From Leifsonia sp. TF02-11 (GTDB lineage: Bacteria > Actinomycetota > Actinomycetes > Actinomycetales > Microbacteriaceae): a stretch of 64,000 bases of DNA. The stretch covers positions 1 through 64,000 of the forward strand of contig NZ_JAGEKP010000002.1 of the NCBI RefSeq assembly GCF_017565305.1, in the 5' to 3' direction. Below, one piece after another: positions 35,088 through 44,607 of the stretch (positions are counted from its first letter, which is position 1; every line of letters starts with the position of its first letter). The translations under genes and the position numbers were made by a program. Under the pieces are notes generated by a model. The model saw nothing but the letters and a program-made list of their open reading frames with translations. It did no database searches and had not been told where the DNA came from.

Positions 35088-36634
35088 GCCAGGAACGGGT
35101 CGCGCTCCGGCAACCCCCACCGATCGATGAGGATCCGCTGTTCCCATTCCTGCACCGTGGTCACACGGGACTTCGATTCGAAGTGATAGAGCTGCACGCC
35201 GCGGAGCCACACGAGACGGTAGCCCAGCGTGCCGACCTTGAGACACAAGTCGACGTCGTTGAAATTGCCAGGAAGCGATTCCGAGAAACCGCCCGCCTCG
35301 AGAAAGACGCTCCTGGGCATGGCGATGCACGCAGCTGTGAGTCCGGACGCTTCCCTGTTGAACAGAAGCGAGGAGAAGGCCCCGTAGGCGTCGGCGGTGT
35401 ACCCGAAGTAGGCGTGCGTGAAGTTGGCATCGTGATGCTGGTGCCCAGCGTGCTGAATCGTGCCGTCCTCGAAGAGGAGCAACGCACCCGTCATCCCCAC
35501 GTCCGGTTCATCGAGGGGTGCCAGCAGCTGACCGACGATCTCGTCGCTGATGGCCTGCACATCGTCGTTCAAGAAGACCACCGCGTCGCCCCGCGAGGCC
35601 AGGACGCCGGCATTGCACTTCCGACTGAAGTTGAACACGCCGCTGAAAAGCACGGGGGTCAGTCGATCTCCCGCGATCTCGGACAGTTCCGTCAAGACGG
35701 CAGGATCAGTTTCAGCGTCGTACACGACCACGATCTCGAGGTCCCGGTGCGCCGTCTTCTCGAGAAGAGATCGCACTGCCTCGACGACGAACACGCGCTC
35801 CTCACCGAAGACGACGCCGCGGGTGCCCCTGGTCGGGATGATGACGCTGACGGATCGGTCGAGCTGCGGCTCGCGCTCCACCGTGTAGGTTCCGGGAACC
35901 GGACCTCTGACCGCTCGCGCCTTGATGCCACTCCGCTTGAGGTGCTCGTCGACAGCACGCACTCCCGCATCCCAGGCGTAGGACTTGCTGTCGATGTCCA
36001 GCGCGGTGGATCCCTCGACGGCACGCCAATGATAGAGAACCTCGGGGATGTGCACGATTCCCCGAGCGCGTTCGGTCACGCGGAGGATGAGGTCGTGGTC
36101 CTGAGAGCCGTCGAAACCCGGGCGGAATGCGCCGACTTCTCGGACCAGACTCGTGCGTATCACGGAGAGGTGACTGGTGTACATCTGACCGCGCAGGCGC
36201 TCAGGAGACCACGAGGGCTTATCGAATCGGTCGTAGAAGGTCCCGTCCGTCGTCACCTTGTCTTCGTCCGTGTAGACGTAGTCGACATTCGTTCCGTTCC
36301 GGATGGCCTCGGCAACGCGCTCGAGCGCTTCAGGGGCCAGGAGATCGTCGTGGTCCAGAAGGGCGACGAAGTCTCCCGTCGCTGCCGCGATGCCGTCGTT
36401 GGAGGCAGCCACGATTCCCCCGTTGACGGCACGCTCTACGACGACGATTCGACGGTCTTCGACGGCCGCAGCGGCGAGCACCCCCGAAACGCCGAGGTCG
36501 GGCGACGCATCGTTGACGAGGACCAGTTGCCAGTGCGGGTACGTCTGGGTGGTGACGGACCGGATCATCTCCAGCAAGAGGTCTTGACGGGTGTTGTAGA
36601 CCGGAACGACGACGGAGAACACGATGGTGTTCAC
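35084..36634 (-). CDS. Tandem GT2-domain glycosyltransferase
   Basis: A 516-residue protein with two GT-A domains. The first (1-250) has VVVPVYNTRQDLLLEMI, VNDASPD and LLDHDDLLAPEALE. The second (265-500) has SVIIPTRG, the acceptor-type FNFSRKCNAGVLASRGD, and VVFLNDDVQAISDE. This double arrangement suggests two successive sugar additions or a two-site polymerising transferase. Short overlaps on both sides place it in one operon with the coiled-coil gene upstream and the membrane protein downstream. Confidence 0.87.
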   Translation of the reverse strand: MNTIVFSVVVPVYNTRQDLLLEMIRSVTTQTYPHWQLVLVNDASPDLGVSGVLAAAAVEDRRIVVVERAVNGGIVAASNDGIAAATGDFVALLDHDDLLAPEALERVAEAIRNGTNVDYVYTDEDKVTTDGTFYDRFDKPSWSPERLRGQMYTSHLSVIRTSLVREVGAFRPGFDGSQDHDLILRVTERARGIVHIPEVLYHWRAVEGSTALDIDSKSYAWDAGVRAVDEHLKRSGIKARAVRGPVPGTYTVEREPQLDRSVSVIIPTRGTRGVVFGEERVFVVEAVRSLLEKTAHRDLEIVVVYDAETDPAVLTELSEIAGDRLTPVLFSGVFNFSRKCNAGVLASRGDAVVFLNDDVQAISDEIVGQLLAPLDEPDVGMTGALLLFEDGTIQHAGHQHHDANFTHAYFGYTADAYGAFSSLLFNREASGLTAACIAMPRSVFLEAGGFSESLPGNFNDVDLCLKVGTLGYRLVWLRGVQLYHFESKSRVTTVQEWEQRILIDRWGLPERDPFLA

Positions 36635-36915
36635 TTGAGTCTGCGTCCGACTTTACGAGCAGCCGCAAACGGCTTCGTGAGCAGTCGTCCGAGTCTCCAG
36701 GTGGTGGACTGCCGGATGAGGTTGACCGTGTGCTGGTGAGTAGCCGCGTCGTTGATCAGGTTGAGCCTGGTCTGGAGGAGTTCAGCGCGCAGCCCGAGCT
36801 CCACATCCCGCGCGATGAGTTGCGCATGGCTGAGCTCGCGCAGTGCCCGATGGAGCTCTTCGTTCTCGGTGCGCAGCCTCGTGAGCTCGTCATCGATGTT
36901 CGTCTTATCGTTCAT
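36631..36915 (-). CDS. Small coiled-coil protein of the glycan locus
   Basis: A 94-residue protein. Residues 5-65 are highly helical with heptad-like Leu (DELTRLRTENEELHRALREL). The C-terminus TTWRLGRLLTKPFAAARK is basic and resembles the WR-x-x-x-P-type tail of many capsule transferases. It may be a scaffold or membrane-binding partner of the adjacent tandem GT2 enzyme, whose start overlaps its stop by 4 nt. The family is not recognised beyond this tail. Confidence 0.7.
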   Translation of the reverse strand: MNDKTNIDDELTRLRTENEELHRALRELSHAQLIARDVELGLRAELLQTRLNLINDAATHQHTVNLIRQSTTWRLGRLLTKPFAAARKVGRRLK

Positions 36916-36987
36916 AATCTCTGTCCGCGGGTCACAGTCCCGCTTCGTCCCCCCGGGTGATCCTATCGATGGTTCCGCCGACCGGAC

Positions 36988-39501
36988 TCACTGTCCAGCC
37001 TCGCGCTTACGCTTGAGCCGAGCGCGGTAACGCTCGACGACCGCGGATGGGCCGCCCTCGTTCAGGTAATACGCCACACGCTGAAAGTCGCGCCGAACCC
37101 CGGTCGCTCGCTTGGGGGCGACGTAGACGGCGGGCCGAGCTCGGAGTCCCTTGCCCTGCTTCGAGCGCTGGGCGGCTGCCGCTCCTTTGTCCGCTGCAGG
37201 CTTCGGATCCCGGAGGAATTCGACCAGCGGGGCCAACGTCCGGCGCCAGCGGAACGTCTCACGGAGCCGCTCGACGTTCTTGCGCGCGGTCGTTGCGCTC
37301 GGCTTGTGATAGAGGTATCGCTCGATCGCCGCGGCGAGAGCGGCGGCGTCCTGCTCAGGGACCGCTGCGCCGAGCTCTTCCGCTTCGACAAGAGTGCCGA
37401 ACGAATCTCCGGCGGTCGTCACGATCGGCAAGCCGGCCCAGAGGTAGTCGAGGATTCGGGTCCGGAACGAGAACGTCGTCTCGACGTGCTGAAAATGGGT
37501 GGAGACTCCGAGATCGGCTTCGAGCAGGTAATTCTGGCGCTCGTCGTACGGCACCCACGATTCGTTGAAGAAGACGTGCGTGTTGAGAACGCCGAGGTCC
37601 GCAGCGCGTCGCTTCGCCCTCGTCACCGCCTCCATCTCCGGCACGGCGGGGTTCGGGTGTTTGACGCCCATGAAGAACAACCGAAGTTCAGGGTGCGCGC
37701 TCGACAAGGCGGAGATCGCCTCGATCAACGACTCGGGGTCGAACCAGTCGTAGATGCCACCCGCCCAGATGAGAATCTTGTCGTCTGCGCCGATGCCGGG
37801 CACCACCCCGCGCATGGCCGGACGGGTCGCGACGGGAGGCTCCTCCGGAATGCCGAACGGTGCCACGGCGATGAGATTGTCGAGATCGGTGTCGTGAGCG
37901 TATGTGTAGGCGTTCACACGGCCCAAGCCGGCCAGCTGTCCCAGCCAGAAGTGGCGCTGCTGCTCCGAGGCGCACAAGAAGAAGTCCCCGAGTGCCAGCT
38001 GGTGGTTGAGCGACTCCGTCGCCTCGGAGATCTGCTTGTTCCACTGGTTGATCGATTTGCCCCGCCCCTGCTCGAGCTGTTCGAGATGCATCGGGTCGTA
38101 GATGTCGACGACAAGGATCTTGTTCGATTTCTCGAGGCTCGGGAAGAGTTCGAGCGCGTGACCTTGCACAACGATCACGTCGGCCCATTCTTCGTGCTCC
38201 ACGACGGTCTTCGGTCGATGCAACGAAATCACGCCGACCTCCACCACATCGTCGAGCGGCTCCGCCGACGACATGCTGACCAGACGAACGTCATGCTCTT
38301 CGGAGAGGAGCTTGGCGATGTTCCACGCGCGGATAGCCGGCCCGGCCATGCGTTCGCCTACGGGGTCGCCGGTGATCACCAGCACGCGGGTCCGGCGCTG
38401 CAGACCGAGTTGGCCGAGGGTGTCCACAATCTTCTCGTACCCACGCAGATACGGCTCGATCGGATAGGCCGGCTCGTCGGTCACTCCCAGCAGACCGGAG
38501 ATATCGCGATCGGTACGGACCCGGCCGGCCTGGACAGCCGCCCGCTTGGCCGTCATCTCCGGCAGCAACTCGACGAACTGGTCGATCGCGTAAATGCCTG
38601 CAAGCGTCTGCTTGCTCACCGACTCGACGGGGACCGAGTCATCGCCCGCGCGCCGGATGTCGAGAGAGGTGGTGTCGAGTTCGCCTCGAGCTGTCGCGCG
38701 GCGCACAGCCAGCAGGACGGCGCTGGAGAGCACCTGGGCGAGCGAGTCGTCGTCGAGGTTCTTGTAGAGCGTATAGAGCGCGTTCCGCTCCAGGAGGTAC
38801 TGTTCCCGGAACGAGCCGAACTTGTCCATCGACGCGTGATGCTTGTGGTACGCGAGCGATCGCGGCTGATACCGGAATCGATGACCCGCGAGATTGAGCC
38901 GCCATCCGAGATCGACGTCTTCGTAGAACATGAAGTAGTCCTCGTCGAACCCACCCAGCTCATCGTAGACCGCACCCCTCACGAACATCGCTGCGCCGGT
39001 GCCGAACAGGACGTCGCGCTCTTCGTCCCAGGACCCTCGATCGCGCTCTCCGGCATGAGGCTTGTAGCCCATGCCGTACCACGTCACCGCCCCATCGACG
39101 AAGTCGACGCGCTCGCCTTCCCAGTCGAGCACTTTGCTCGCCACAGCGCCGATCCTCGGCGACCGCTCGAACGTCGCCATGGCCTCGGCGATCCACCGGG
39201 CGTCGGGTCGGGCGTCGTTGTTCAGGAATGCGACGAACTCGCCCGTGGATTTCGCGACACCGAGGTTCGAGCCGCCGGCGAAGCCACGGTTCTCCACCGA
39301 CTCTACGAGCACGATCGCGTCCCCCAGTTCGCGCAGACGCGCGCCGCTGTCGTCGCCCGAACCGTTTTCGACCACCACGATCTCGAGCTGTTCCCTCGGC
39401 CAGTCGAGTCGTTGGAGCTCTTCGACGGCGTGAATCGTGTCGTCGGCGCCACGGAAATTCACCAACACGACAGATACGACACCGGCTCGACGTTTTTTCA
39501 C
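36988..39501 (-). CDS. Bifunctional GT2-GT4 glycosyltransferase
   Basis: An 837-residue fusion. The N-terminal GT2 domain has VVSVVLVNFRGADDTIHAVEEL, ENRGFAGGSNLGVAKSTGEF, FLNNDARPDARW and YFMFYEDVDLGWRLNLAG. The C-terminal GT-B domain from about 380 has RVLVITGDPVGERMAGPAIR, KILIWAGGIYDWFDPESLI and the final YLWAGLPIVTTAGDSFG. Both sites look intact, so it may add two sugars in sequence. The GTG at 39501 has AAGGTG upstream and begins the conserved sequence; farther starts add an unconserved leader. It follows the ABC exporter genes. Confidence 0.85.
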   Translation of the reverse strand: MKKRRAGVVSVVLVNFRGADDTIHAVEELQRLDWPREQLEIVVVENGSGDDSGARLRELGDAIVLVESVENRGFAGGSNLGVAKSTGEFVAFLNNDARPDARWIAEAMATFERSPRIGAVASKVLDWEGERVDFVDGAVTWYGMGYKPHAGERDRGSWDEERDVLFGTGAAMFVRGAVYDELGGFDEDYFMFYEDVDLGWRLNLAGHRFRYQPRSLAYHKHHASMDKFGSFREQYLLERNALYTLYKNLDDDSLAQVLSSAVLLAVRRATARGELDTTSLDIRRAGDDSVPVESVSKQTLAGIYAIDQFVELLPEMTAKRAAVQAGRVRTDRDISGLLGVTDEPAYPIEPYLRGYEKIVDTLGQLGLQRRTRVLVITGDPVGERMAGPAIRAWNIAKLLSEEHDVRLVSMSSAEPLDDVVEVGVISLHRPKTVVEHEEWADVIVVQGHALELFPSLEKSNKILVVDIYDPMHLEQLEQGRGKSINQWNKQISEATESLNHQLALGDFFLCASEQQRHFWLGQLAGLGRVNAYTYAHDTDLDNLIAVAPFGIPEEPPVATRPAMRGVVPGIGADDKILIWAGGIYDWFDPESLIEAISALSSAHPELRLFFMGVKHPNPAVPEMEAVTRAKRRAADLGVLNTHVFFNESWVPYDERQNYLLEADLGVSTHFQHVETTFSFRTRILDYLWAGLPIVTTAGDSFGTLVEAEELGAAVPEQDAAALAAAIERYLYHKPSATTARKNVERLRETFRWRRTLAPLVEFLRDPKPAADKGAAAAQRSKQGKGLRARPAVYVAPKRATGVRRDFQRVAYYLNEGGPSAVVERYRARLKRKREAGQ

Positions 39502-39547
39502 AGGGAACACCTTACGGGGTTGCGAACGGGGCACAGGGAGAGGCTCG

Positions 39548-40288
39548 TCAACTCGGATGGCTGAGGGATGCGAGGTACGCGTCGATGGTCGGCCCTGCCT
39601 CGCCGACCGACACCAGCTCGCCATGACTGAGCCAGGCGGCATGGTCGCACATGTCCTTGACCTGGCCCATCGCGTGACTGACCAGGATCACGGTGCGGCC
39701 TTGCTGCTTGAACTCGACGAACTTCTGGCGGCACTTCTCCTGGAAGTCCGCGTCGCCGACCGCCAAGACCTCGTCGACGACCAGGATCTCAGGCTCGACA
39801 TTGATTGCGACGGAGAAGCCGAGTCGAACGTACATACCAGAGGAGTAGTTCTTCACCGGCTGGTCGATGAACTGCTCGACACCTGAGAACTCGACGATCT
39901 CGTCGAACTTGCGAGTGATCTCTTTGCGGGACATCCCCAGGATCGACCCGTTCAAGAAGACGTTCTCGCGGCCCGAGAGCTCCGGGTGGAATCCGGATCC
40001 GACTTCGAGGAGGGCGGCGAGCTTCCCTCTCGCCGTGATCGTTCCCTTTTCCGGGGTGTAGATCCGCGCGAGGCACTTGAGAAGAGTCGACTTACCGGAC
40101 CCGTTGCTTCCGATGAGGCCGAACGTCGACCCTTCCGGCACTTCGAACGAGACGTCTTTCAGCGCCCAGAAGTCTTCATGGACGGACCGACGGCCGCGCA
40201 TGATCGCGGACTTCAGCGATTGATTGCGCTCGTGGTACAGGCGAAACTTCTTGCTCACCTCATGGACGTCGACGGCAGTCGCTGTCAT
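39548..40288 (-). CDS. wzt: Polysaccharide ABC transporter ATP-binding protein (Wzt)
   Basis: A 246-residue ATPase of the polysaccharide/teichoic acid exporter class. Walker A is GSNGSGKST (about 60-68), the signature region is KNYSSGMYVRLGFSVA, Walker B is ILVVDEVLAVGD, followed by the switch His in LVSHAMGQV. The Wzt-type N-terminus (VSKKFRLYHERNQSLKSAI) is present. There is no C-terminal carbohydrate-binding domain, so export should not depend on recognising a terminal sugar. The start overlaps the wzm stop by 4 nt. Confidence 0.94.
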   Translation of the reverse strand: MTATAVDVHEVSKKFRLYHERNQSLKSAIMRGRRSVHEDFWALKDVSFEVPEGSTFGLIGSNGSGKSTLLKCLARIYTPEKGTITARGKLAALLEVGSGFHPELSGRENVFLNGSILGMSRKEITRKFDEIVEFSGVEQFIDQPVKNYSSGMYVRLGFSVAINVEPEILVVDEVLAVGDADFQEKCRQKFVEFKQQGRTVILVSHAMGQVKDMCDHAAWLSHGELVSVGEAGPTIDAYLASLSHPS

Positions 40289-41121
40289 AGTGCTTCAGCA
40301 AGACCCTTCTCGTTTCGGCGGAACACCAGGAGCCCGAGCGCGAAGACGACCAATGAGAACAGAGTGATATAGAGCATGTCGCTGACCTCGGGCCAGCGGT
40401 TGTCGTAGAGAAGATTGCGGAAGACAGCGACGAACCTCTCCATCGGGTTGAGACGGTACAGGTCCCCGATCGTGATGGACGTGCCCATCAGGCCGCCGAT
40501 CCTCGCGGACTGCGCGTCCACCAGCGAGATCGGATAGATGATCGGCGTGAGATACATCCAGATCTGCATGAGGATTCCCACGAAGTACTGGGTGTCGCGG
40601 AAATGGACGTTCGCGATCGAGAGCATCAGTGCCAGACCGGCCGCGAAGACGGCCAGGAGGAGCATGACCACGATCAGCAGAGGTATCCACGGCCACACGA
40701 ACGATCCGAAGATGACGAGGGCGACGAGAAGGACAGCCATCTCGAACAGCCAGTTGAAGCCGATCGATCCGACATACGAGAGTGGAAGGACGATGCGGTT
40801 GAAGTAGACCTTCTGGATGAGTCCCGCGTTCGCGAGGAGCGAGCCCATACCCACCTGGACGACACTGGCGAAGAAGCCCCACGGCAGAAGGCCGCAGAGC
40901 AACCACAGAGGAAAGATATCGAGGCCGGAAGGGTTCCCGGGTTCCGGCTGGACACGGATGATGAACGCGAAGACGATGGTATAGACCAGCATCGAGGCGA
41001 GCGGGTTGACGAGCGACCAGAGCTGGCCGAAAATCGTCCTCTTGTATTGACCACGAATCTCACGGAGCGTGAGATTCGCGAGGAGCTCTCGGGACGAGAG
41101 AACCTCTTTGAGATATGACAT
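40285..41121 (-). CDS. wzm: Polysaccharide ABC transporter permease (Wzm)
   Basis: A 278-residue ABC-2 permease with six helices. The amphipathic N-terminus (SRELLANLTLREIRGQYKRT), GQLWSLVNPLASMLVYTIV and YLTPIIYPISL fit Wzm/TagG. With Wzt it would export a lipid-linked polymer assembled in the cytoplasm. The ATG follows GAGG. The upstream intergenic region is shared with the divergent rhamnosyltransferase gene. Confidence 0.93.
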   Translation of the reverse strand: MSYLKEVLSSRELLANLTLREIRGQYKRTIFGQLWSLVNPLASMLVYTIVFAFIIRVQPEPGNPSGLDIFPLWLLCGLLPWGFFASVVQVGMGSLLANAGLIQKVYFNRIVLPLSYVGSIGFNWLFEMAVLLVALVIFGSFVWPWIPLLIVVMLLLAVFAAGLALMLSIANVHFRDTQYFVGILMQIWMYLTPIIYPISLVDAQSARIGGLMGTSITIGDLYRLNPMERFVAVFRNLLYDNRWPEVSDMLYITLFSLVVFALGLLVFRRNEKGLAEAL

Positions 41122-41179
41122 AGATCCTCACGGTTTTCAACGGCTGCACGCAGACCAGAGATCAACATACCCTAACGGA

Positions 41180-41185
41180 TATAGT
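41180..41185 (+). promoter_or_regulatory. -10 box of the wbbL-like gene
   Basis: TATAGT at 41180-41185 lies 10 nt before the ATG at 41196, giving a leader of only a few nt. Confidence 0.45.
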
Positions 41186-41195
41186 TGTTTGATCT

Positions 41196-42059
41196 ATGAG
41201 TAGCGCCGACCCGACCCCCCGCACGGCTGTCGTCACCGTCACCTACGGATCCGACGACGTACTCCCAGGATTCCTCCGGTCGGTTCGTGACTCGTCCTCC
41301 CAGCGCCCACTCGTGGTCGTCGCAGACAACAAGCCGGATGACGGCATCACGCGTTCTCTCGCCGAGGCCGAAGGGGCGCTCTATCTGGCCATGACGGACA
41401 ACCGTGGATATGGCGGCGCCGTCAATTCCGCGGTGGAACAGCTGCCCGCGAGTGTCGAGTGGATCCTCGTCTCCAACCCTGATGTCGTTCTCGGGCCGGG
41501 GAGCCTGGACTCGCTCACGGCTCGCGGGGACGCGGATCCCTCAATCGGGTCGGTGGGTCCGGCTGTGCTCACCCCCGAGGGGGACGTCTATCCGTCAGCG
41601 AGAGCTGTGCCGTCGATTCGGACGGGCATCGGCCATGCTCTCTTCGCCAACTTGTGGCCGACCAATCCCTGGACTCGCGCCTACCGCCGGGAAGACACCC
41701 GATTCGATGTCCGGGACGCGGGTTGGCTCTCCGGCGCCTGTCTTCTCGTCAGGCGCGAGGCGTTCGATCGCCTGCACGGATTCGACACCGGATACTTCAT
41801 GTACTTCGAGGACGTCGACCTCGGCATGCGGCTCGGCGAAGCAGGCTATCGAAACGTCTTCGATCCGACGGCTTCGGTGCAGCACAGTGGCGCCCATTCG
41901 ACGACGCGGGAATCAGCGAACATGGTTCGAGCGCATCATGCAAGCGCCAAGCGCTTCCTGCAGCGGAAGTATCCAGGACCGCTACTCTGGCCGACGCGCA
42001 TCGTACTGTCCGCCGGACTCTCGATCCGTTCCTGGCTGAGCACCCGCCGCGGGCGCTGA
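41196..42059 (+). CDS. wbbL: WbbL-like rhamnosyltransferase (GT2)
   Basis: A 287-residue GT-A enzyme expected to move L-rhamnose from dTDP-rhamnose onto a polyprenyl-linked GlcNAc. It has TAVVTVTYGSDDVLPGFL, the characteristic NRGYGGAVNSAVE, SNPDVVLGPGSL, then GWLSGACLLVRREAFDRL and YFMYFEDVDLGMRL. These match the WbbL group, and the rml genes lie 1 kb away. In mycobacteria the equivalent enzyme builds the arabinogalactan linker; here it probably starts a wall rhamnan. Its stop is one base from that of the convergent methyltransferase. Confidence 0.88.
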   Translation: MSSADPTPRTAVVTVTYGSDDVLPGFLRSVRDSSSQRPLVVVADNKPDDGITRSLAEAEGALYLAMTDNRGYGGAVNSAVEQLPASVEWILVSNPDVVLGPGSLDSLTARGDADPSIGSVGPAVLTPEGDVYPSARAVPSIRTGIGHALFANLWPTNPWTRAYRREDTRFDVRDAGWLSGACLLVRREAFDRLHGFDTGYFMYFEDVDLGMRLGEAGYRNVFDPTASVQHSGAHSTTRESANMVRAHHASAKRFLQRKYPGPLLWPTRIVLSAGLSIRSWLSTRRGR

Positions 42060-42060
42060 T

Positions 42061-42975
42061 TCAGCGATGCAGGCTCCGGGTCACAGCTCTGACCGGAGCG
42101 GTGACGCGCCAGCTGGCGCTCCGTCGCATTGCCTCGAGCTGGTTCGTGAGTCCCAGGAGGGTTGCGTCTCGTTCGGCGAGGGCACGCGCGGTCTCTGTCC
42201 GCAATTCACCGAGGGCTCTCACGTACACGTCGCGCTCGTCTCGGAACGCGATCGTTCGGGCGATGTCCTCGCCGAGCGCCTCGTAGTCGCGACGAACATG
42301 CTCGGGCCGCTCTGCTGCTGAAGCGAAGAAAGTCCGGATCTCCTCCGGCAGCTCCGTTCCGACCCCGAGGACGCCCAGACCGTGCTCGTGTTCGAACGCG
42401 AACGACGGATAGCTGCCGCGGATCTCGTCCCAGAACTGCCAGACACCGAAGTCGTCCCTCCGCTCCGTGATGTCGTGGAATAGTACGACACCGCGATCGG
42501 AGACCTTTGGAAGCCAGTGCTCGAAGTCGTGTCTGACGTCCTCGTAGCGATGACGCCCGTCGATGTGAAGGAGATCGATGCTGCCGTCGTCGAACGCGGC
42601 GAGCGAGTCGTCGAAGTAGCCCTTGAGCAACGTCGAGAATGACGAGTACTCCCGGTCGTTGACCGAGGCCACGTAGTCGTAGACCTCCGACCCGTAGACT
42701 CCGGCGTGCTCCTCACCCTCCCATGAATCCAGGGCGAATGCGGTGCTGCTCAGTCCCAGTCGGCGGATCGCCTCGCAGAAGACGAAATAGGAGTAGCCCC
42801 AGTGAGTGCCCAATTCGACGATCGTCCCCGGGCGCAGTGCGGATACGATCCAGGAGGCGAAGGGGGCGTGGCGAACCCACGCACTCAGGGGAAGATGCGA
42901 CGGGTGCCAGTACGAGACCGCGCTCAACCACGCCTCCCTGCCGGGAAGCACGGGTTCAATGGGTCCCTCGATCAT
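42061..42975 (-). CDS. Class I SAM-dependent methyltransferase (CmcI-like)
   Basis: A 304-residue protein. GTIVELGTHWGYSYFVFCEAI is SAM motif I, ALDSWEGEEHAGVYG and LLHIDGRHRYEDVRHDF hold the acidic metal/substrate residues, and VVLFHDITERRDDFGVWQ follows. The layout resembles CmcI/TylF-like O-methyltransferases in capsule clusters, which may cap or decorate a sugar. A coiled coil from about 235 leads to the tail ASWRVTAPVRAVTR. ATG 42975 has GGAGG 6 nt upstream. The substrate is inferred only from context. Confidence 0.83.
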   Translation of the reverse strand: MIEGPIEPVLPGREAWLSAVSYWHPSHLPLSAWVRHAPFASWIVSALRPGTIVELGTHWGYSYFVFCEAIRRLGLSSTAFALDSWEGEEHAGVYGSEVYDYVASVNDREYSSFSTLLKGYFDDSLAAFDDGSIDLLHIDGRHRYEDVRHDFEHWLPKVSDRGVVLFHDITERRDDFGVWQFWDEIRGSYPSFAFEHEHGLGVLGVGTELPEEIRTFFASAAERPEHVRRDYEALGEDIARTIAFRDERDVYVRALGELRTETARALAERDATLLGLTNQLEAMRRSASWRVTAPVRAVTRSLHR

Positions 42976-43053
42976 CGCATTCCTCCGGTCGCTCGCGTCA
43001 TTGCTAATGGCTGATGATGCCACATCCAACGGCATCCACCGGGCGAGTCGGAG

Positions 43054-43914
43054 CTAAGCGAGGAAATCAGCCAGGTACTTGCCGTAGCCGCTCTTCAGGA
43101 GGGGCTGCGAAAGCACCGCGAGCTGCGCGTCGGTGATCCAGCCCGCTCGCCAGGCGATCTCCTCGATGCAGCCCACCTTGAAGCCCTGGCGGTCCTCGAT
43201 GACGCGCACATACTCCGACGCCTGCATCATCGACTCGAATGTGCCGGTGTCGAGCCATGCTGTGCCGCGGTCGAGCACCTGCACCTGCAGCTTGCCGCTC
43301 TCGAGATAGCGCTCGTTGACCGTGGAGATCTCGAGCTCCCCTCTCGAGCTCGGCTCGATGGTCTTGGCGATCTCGACGACCGAGTTGTCGTAGAAGTAGA
43401 GGCCGGGGACAGCGAATTTGCTCTTCGGCTTGGCCGGCTTTTCCTCGATCGAGACCGCAGTGAAGTTGTTGTCGAACTCGACGACGCCGTACGCCGTCGG
43501 GTCGCTCACCTGATAGGCGAAGATCAGGGCCCCGTCGATGTCGTTGTGCTGCCGCAAAGCCGAGCCGAGCCCCGATCCGTGGAAGATGTTGTCGCCGAGG
43601 ACGAGCGCGACCGACTCGTCGCCGATGAACTCCTCGCCGATGATGAACGCCTGGGCGAGACCGTCAGGCGACGGCTGCACTGCGTACTCGAGACGGATGC
43701 CGAGGTGCGAGCCGTCTCCGAGCAGGGCACGGAACTGCTCGTTGTACTCAGGCGTGGTGATGATCAGAATCTCTCGAATCCCCGCCATCATCAGGGTCGA
43801 CAGCGGGTAGTAGACCATCGGCTTGTCGTAGATGGGCATGAGCTGCTTCGAGATGCCCTTGGTGATGGGCCACAGTCGGGTGCCGGATCCGCCGGCGAGG
43901 ATGATTCCGCGCAT
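43054..43914 (-). CDS. rmlA: Glucose-1-phosphate thymidylyltransferase
   Basis: A 286-residue nucleotidyltransferase that makes dTDP-glucose, the first step to dTDP-L-rhamnose. [26 protein letters not shown] at the N-terminus is the nucleotide loop with catalytic Arg and Lys. [20 protein letters not shown] and EKPAKPKS are the sugar and metal segments. It starts 16 bases after the rmlC stop, in one operon. Length and motifs are standard. Confidence 0.97.
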   Translation of the reverse strand: MRGIILAGGSGTRLWPITKGISKQLMPIYDKPMVYYPLSTLMMAGIREILIITTPEYNEQFRALLGDGSHLGIRLEYAVQPSPDGLAQAFIIGEEFIGDESVALVLGDNIFHGSGLGSALRQHNDIDGALIFAYQVSDPTAYGVVEFDNNFTAVSIEEKPAKPKSKFAVPGLYFYDNSVVEIAKTIEPSSRGELEISTVNERYLESGKLQVQVLDRGTAWLDTGTFESMMQASEYVRVIEDRQGFKVGCIEEIAWRAGWITDAQLAVLSQPLLKSGYGKYLADFLA

Positions 43915-43930
43915 GAGGGTGGTGTCGTCC

Positions 43931-44536
43931 TTACTTCTGGTCGAGGGAGGCGTAGAAGGCGCGGGCCGCGTCCCAGGTCGGGAGCAGACCGGCCTCGCGT
44001 GCCTCCGAGAGGCCCGGCGCGTCGGTGTCCTTGGGCGACAGCAGGAGCTCGTCCGCCGGAACGGGGAACTCGAGGGCGATCTCGGCGTCGAGGGGGTTGA
44101 TGCCGTGCTCACGCCCCGGGTTGTAGACGTCGGTGACCAGATAGCTCACGGTCGCGTCGTCGGTCAACGCGACGAAGCAGTGCCCCAGGCCCTCCGCGAC
44201 GTAGATCGCGCGGCGGTCTGTGTCGTCGAGCAGCACGGAGTCCCACCGGCCGAACGTCGGGGAGCCGACGCGGATGTCGATGACGAAGTCGAGCACGGCG
44301 CCGCGCGGGGCCATGACGTACTTGGCCTGGCTCGGCGGGATGTCGGCGAAGTGGATGCCGCGGACCGAGCCGCGGCGCGACACGGAGGTGTTGCCTTGCT
44401 TGAGGTCGAGCGAGTGGCCGACGGCCTCCTCCAGCCGGTCGAATCGGTAGAACTCGAAGAACAGGCCGCGGTCGTCCGCGTGCTGCACCGGGGTGATCTC
44501 GTAGGCGTCGGGGATCGAAAGTTCTCGGATCTGCAC
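43931..44536 (-). CDS. rmlC: dTDP-4-dehydrorhamnose 3,5-epimerase
   Basis: A 201-residue cupin epimerase for the third step of dTDP-L-rhamnose synthesis. [35 protein letters not shown] (with the catalytic His in RGIHF) and [21 protein letters not shown] (Tyr acid) are the active-site stretches. It starts GTG, 6 nt after a TAGACT box, divergent from rmlB. The typical catalytic His-Asp pair can be placed in this sequence. Confidence 0.95.
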   Translation of the reverse strand: MQIRELSIPDAYEITPVQHADDRGLFFEFYRFDRLEEAVGHSLDLKQGNTSVSRRGSVRGIHFADIPPSQAKYVMAPRGAVLDFVIDIRVGSPTFGRWDSVLLDDTDRRAIYVAEGLGHCFVALTDDATVSYLVTDVYNPGREHGINPLDAEIALEFPVPADELLLSPKDTDAPGLSEAREAGLLPTWDAARAFYASLDQK

Positions 44537-44540
44537 CCCG

Positions 44541-44573
44541 GGAGTCTACCAATCGGGGCTCACTGTAGACTCC
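44541..44573. promoter_or_regulatory. Symmetric divergent promoter rmlC / rmlB
   Basis: GGAGTCTAC (44541-44549) and GTAGACTCC (44565-44573) are perfect 9-bp inverted arms with a 15-bp spacer. Each contains a TAGACT -10 box, one facing each way. rmlC is leaderless (6 nt to GTG 44536); rmlB has about 29 nt of leader. Confidence 0.6.
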
Positions 44574-44607
44574 ATGGCGGTTCACCGACAGAAAGCAGCC
44601 CATCCGC

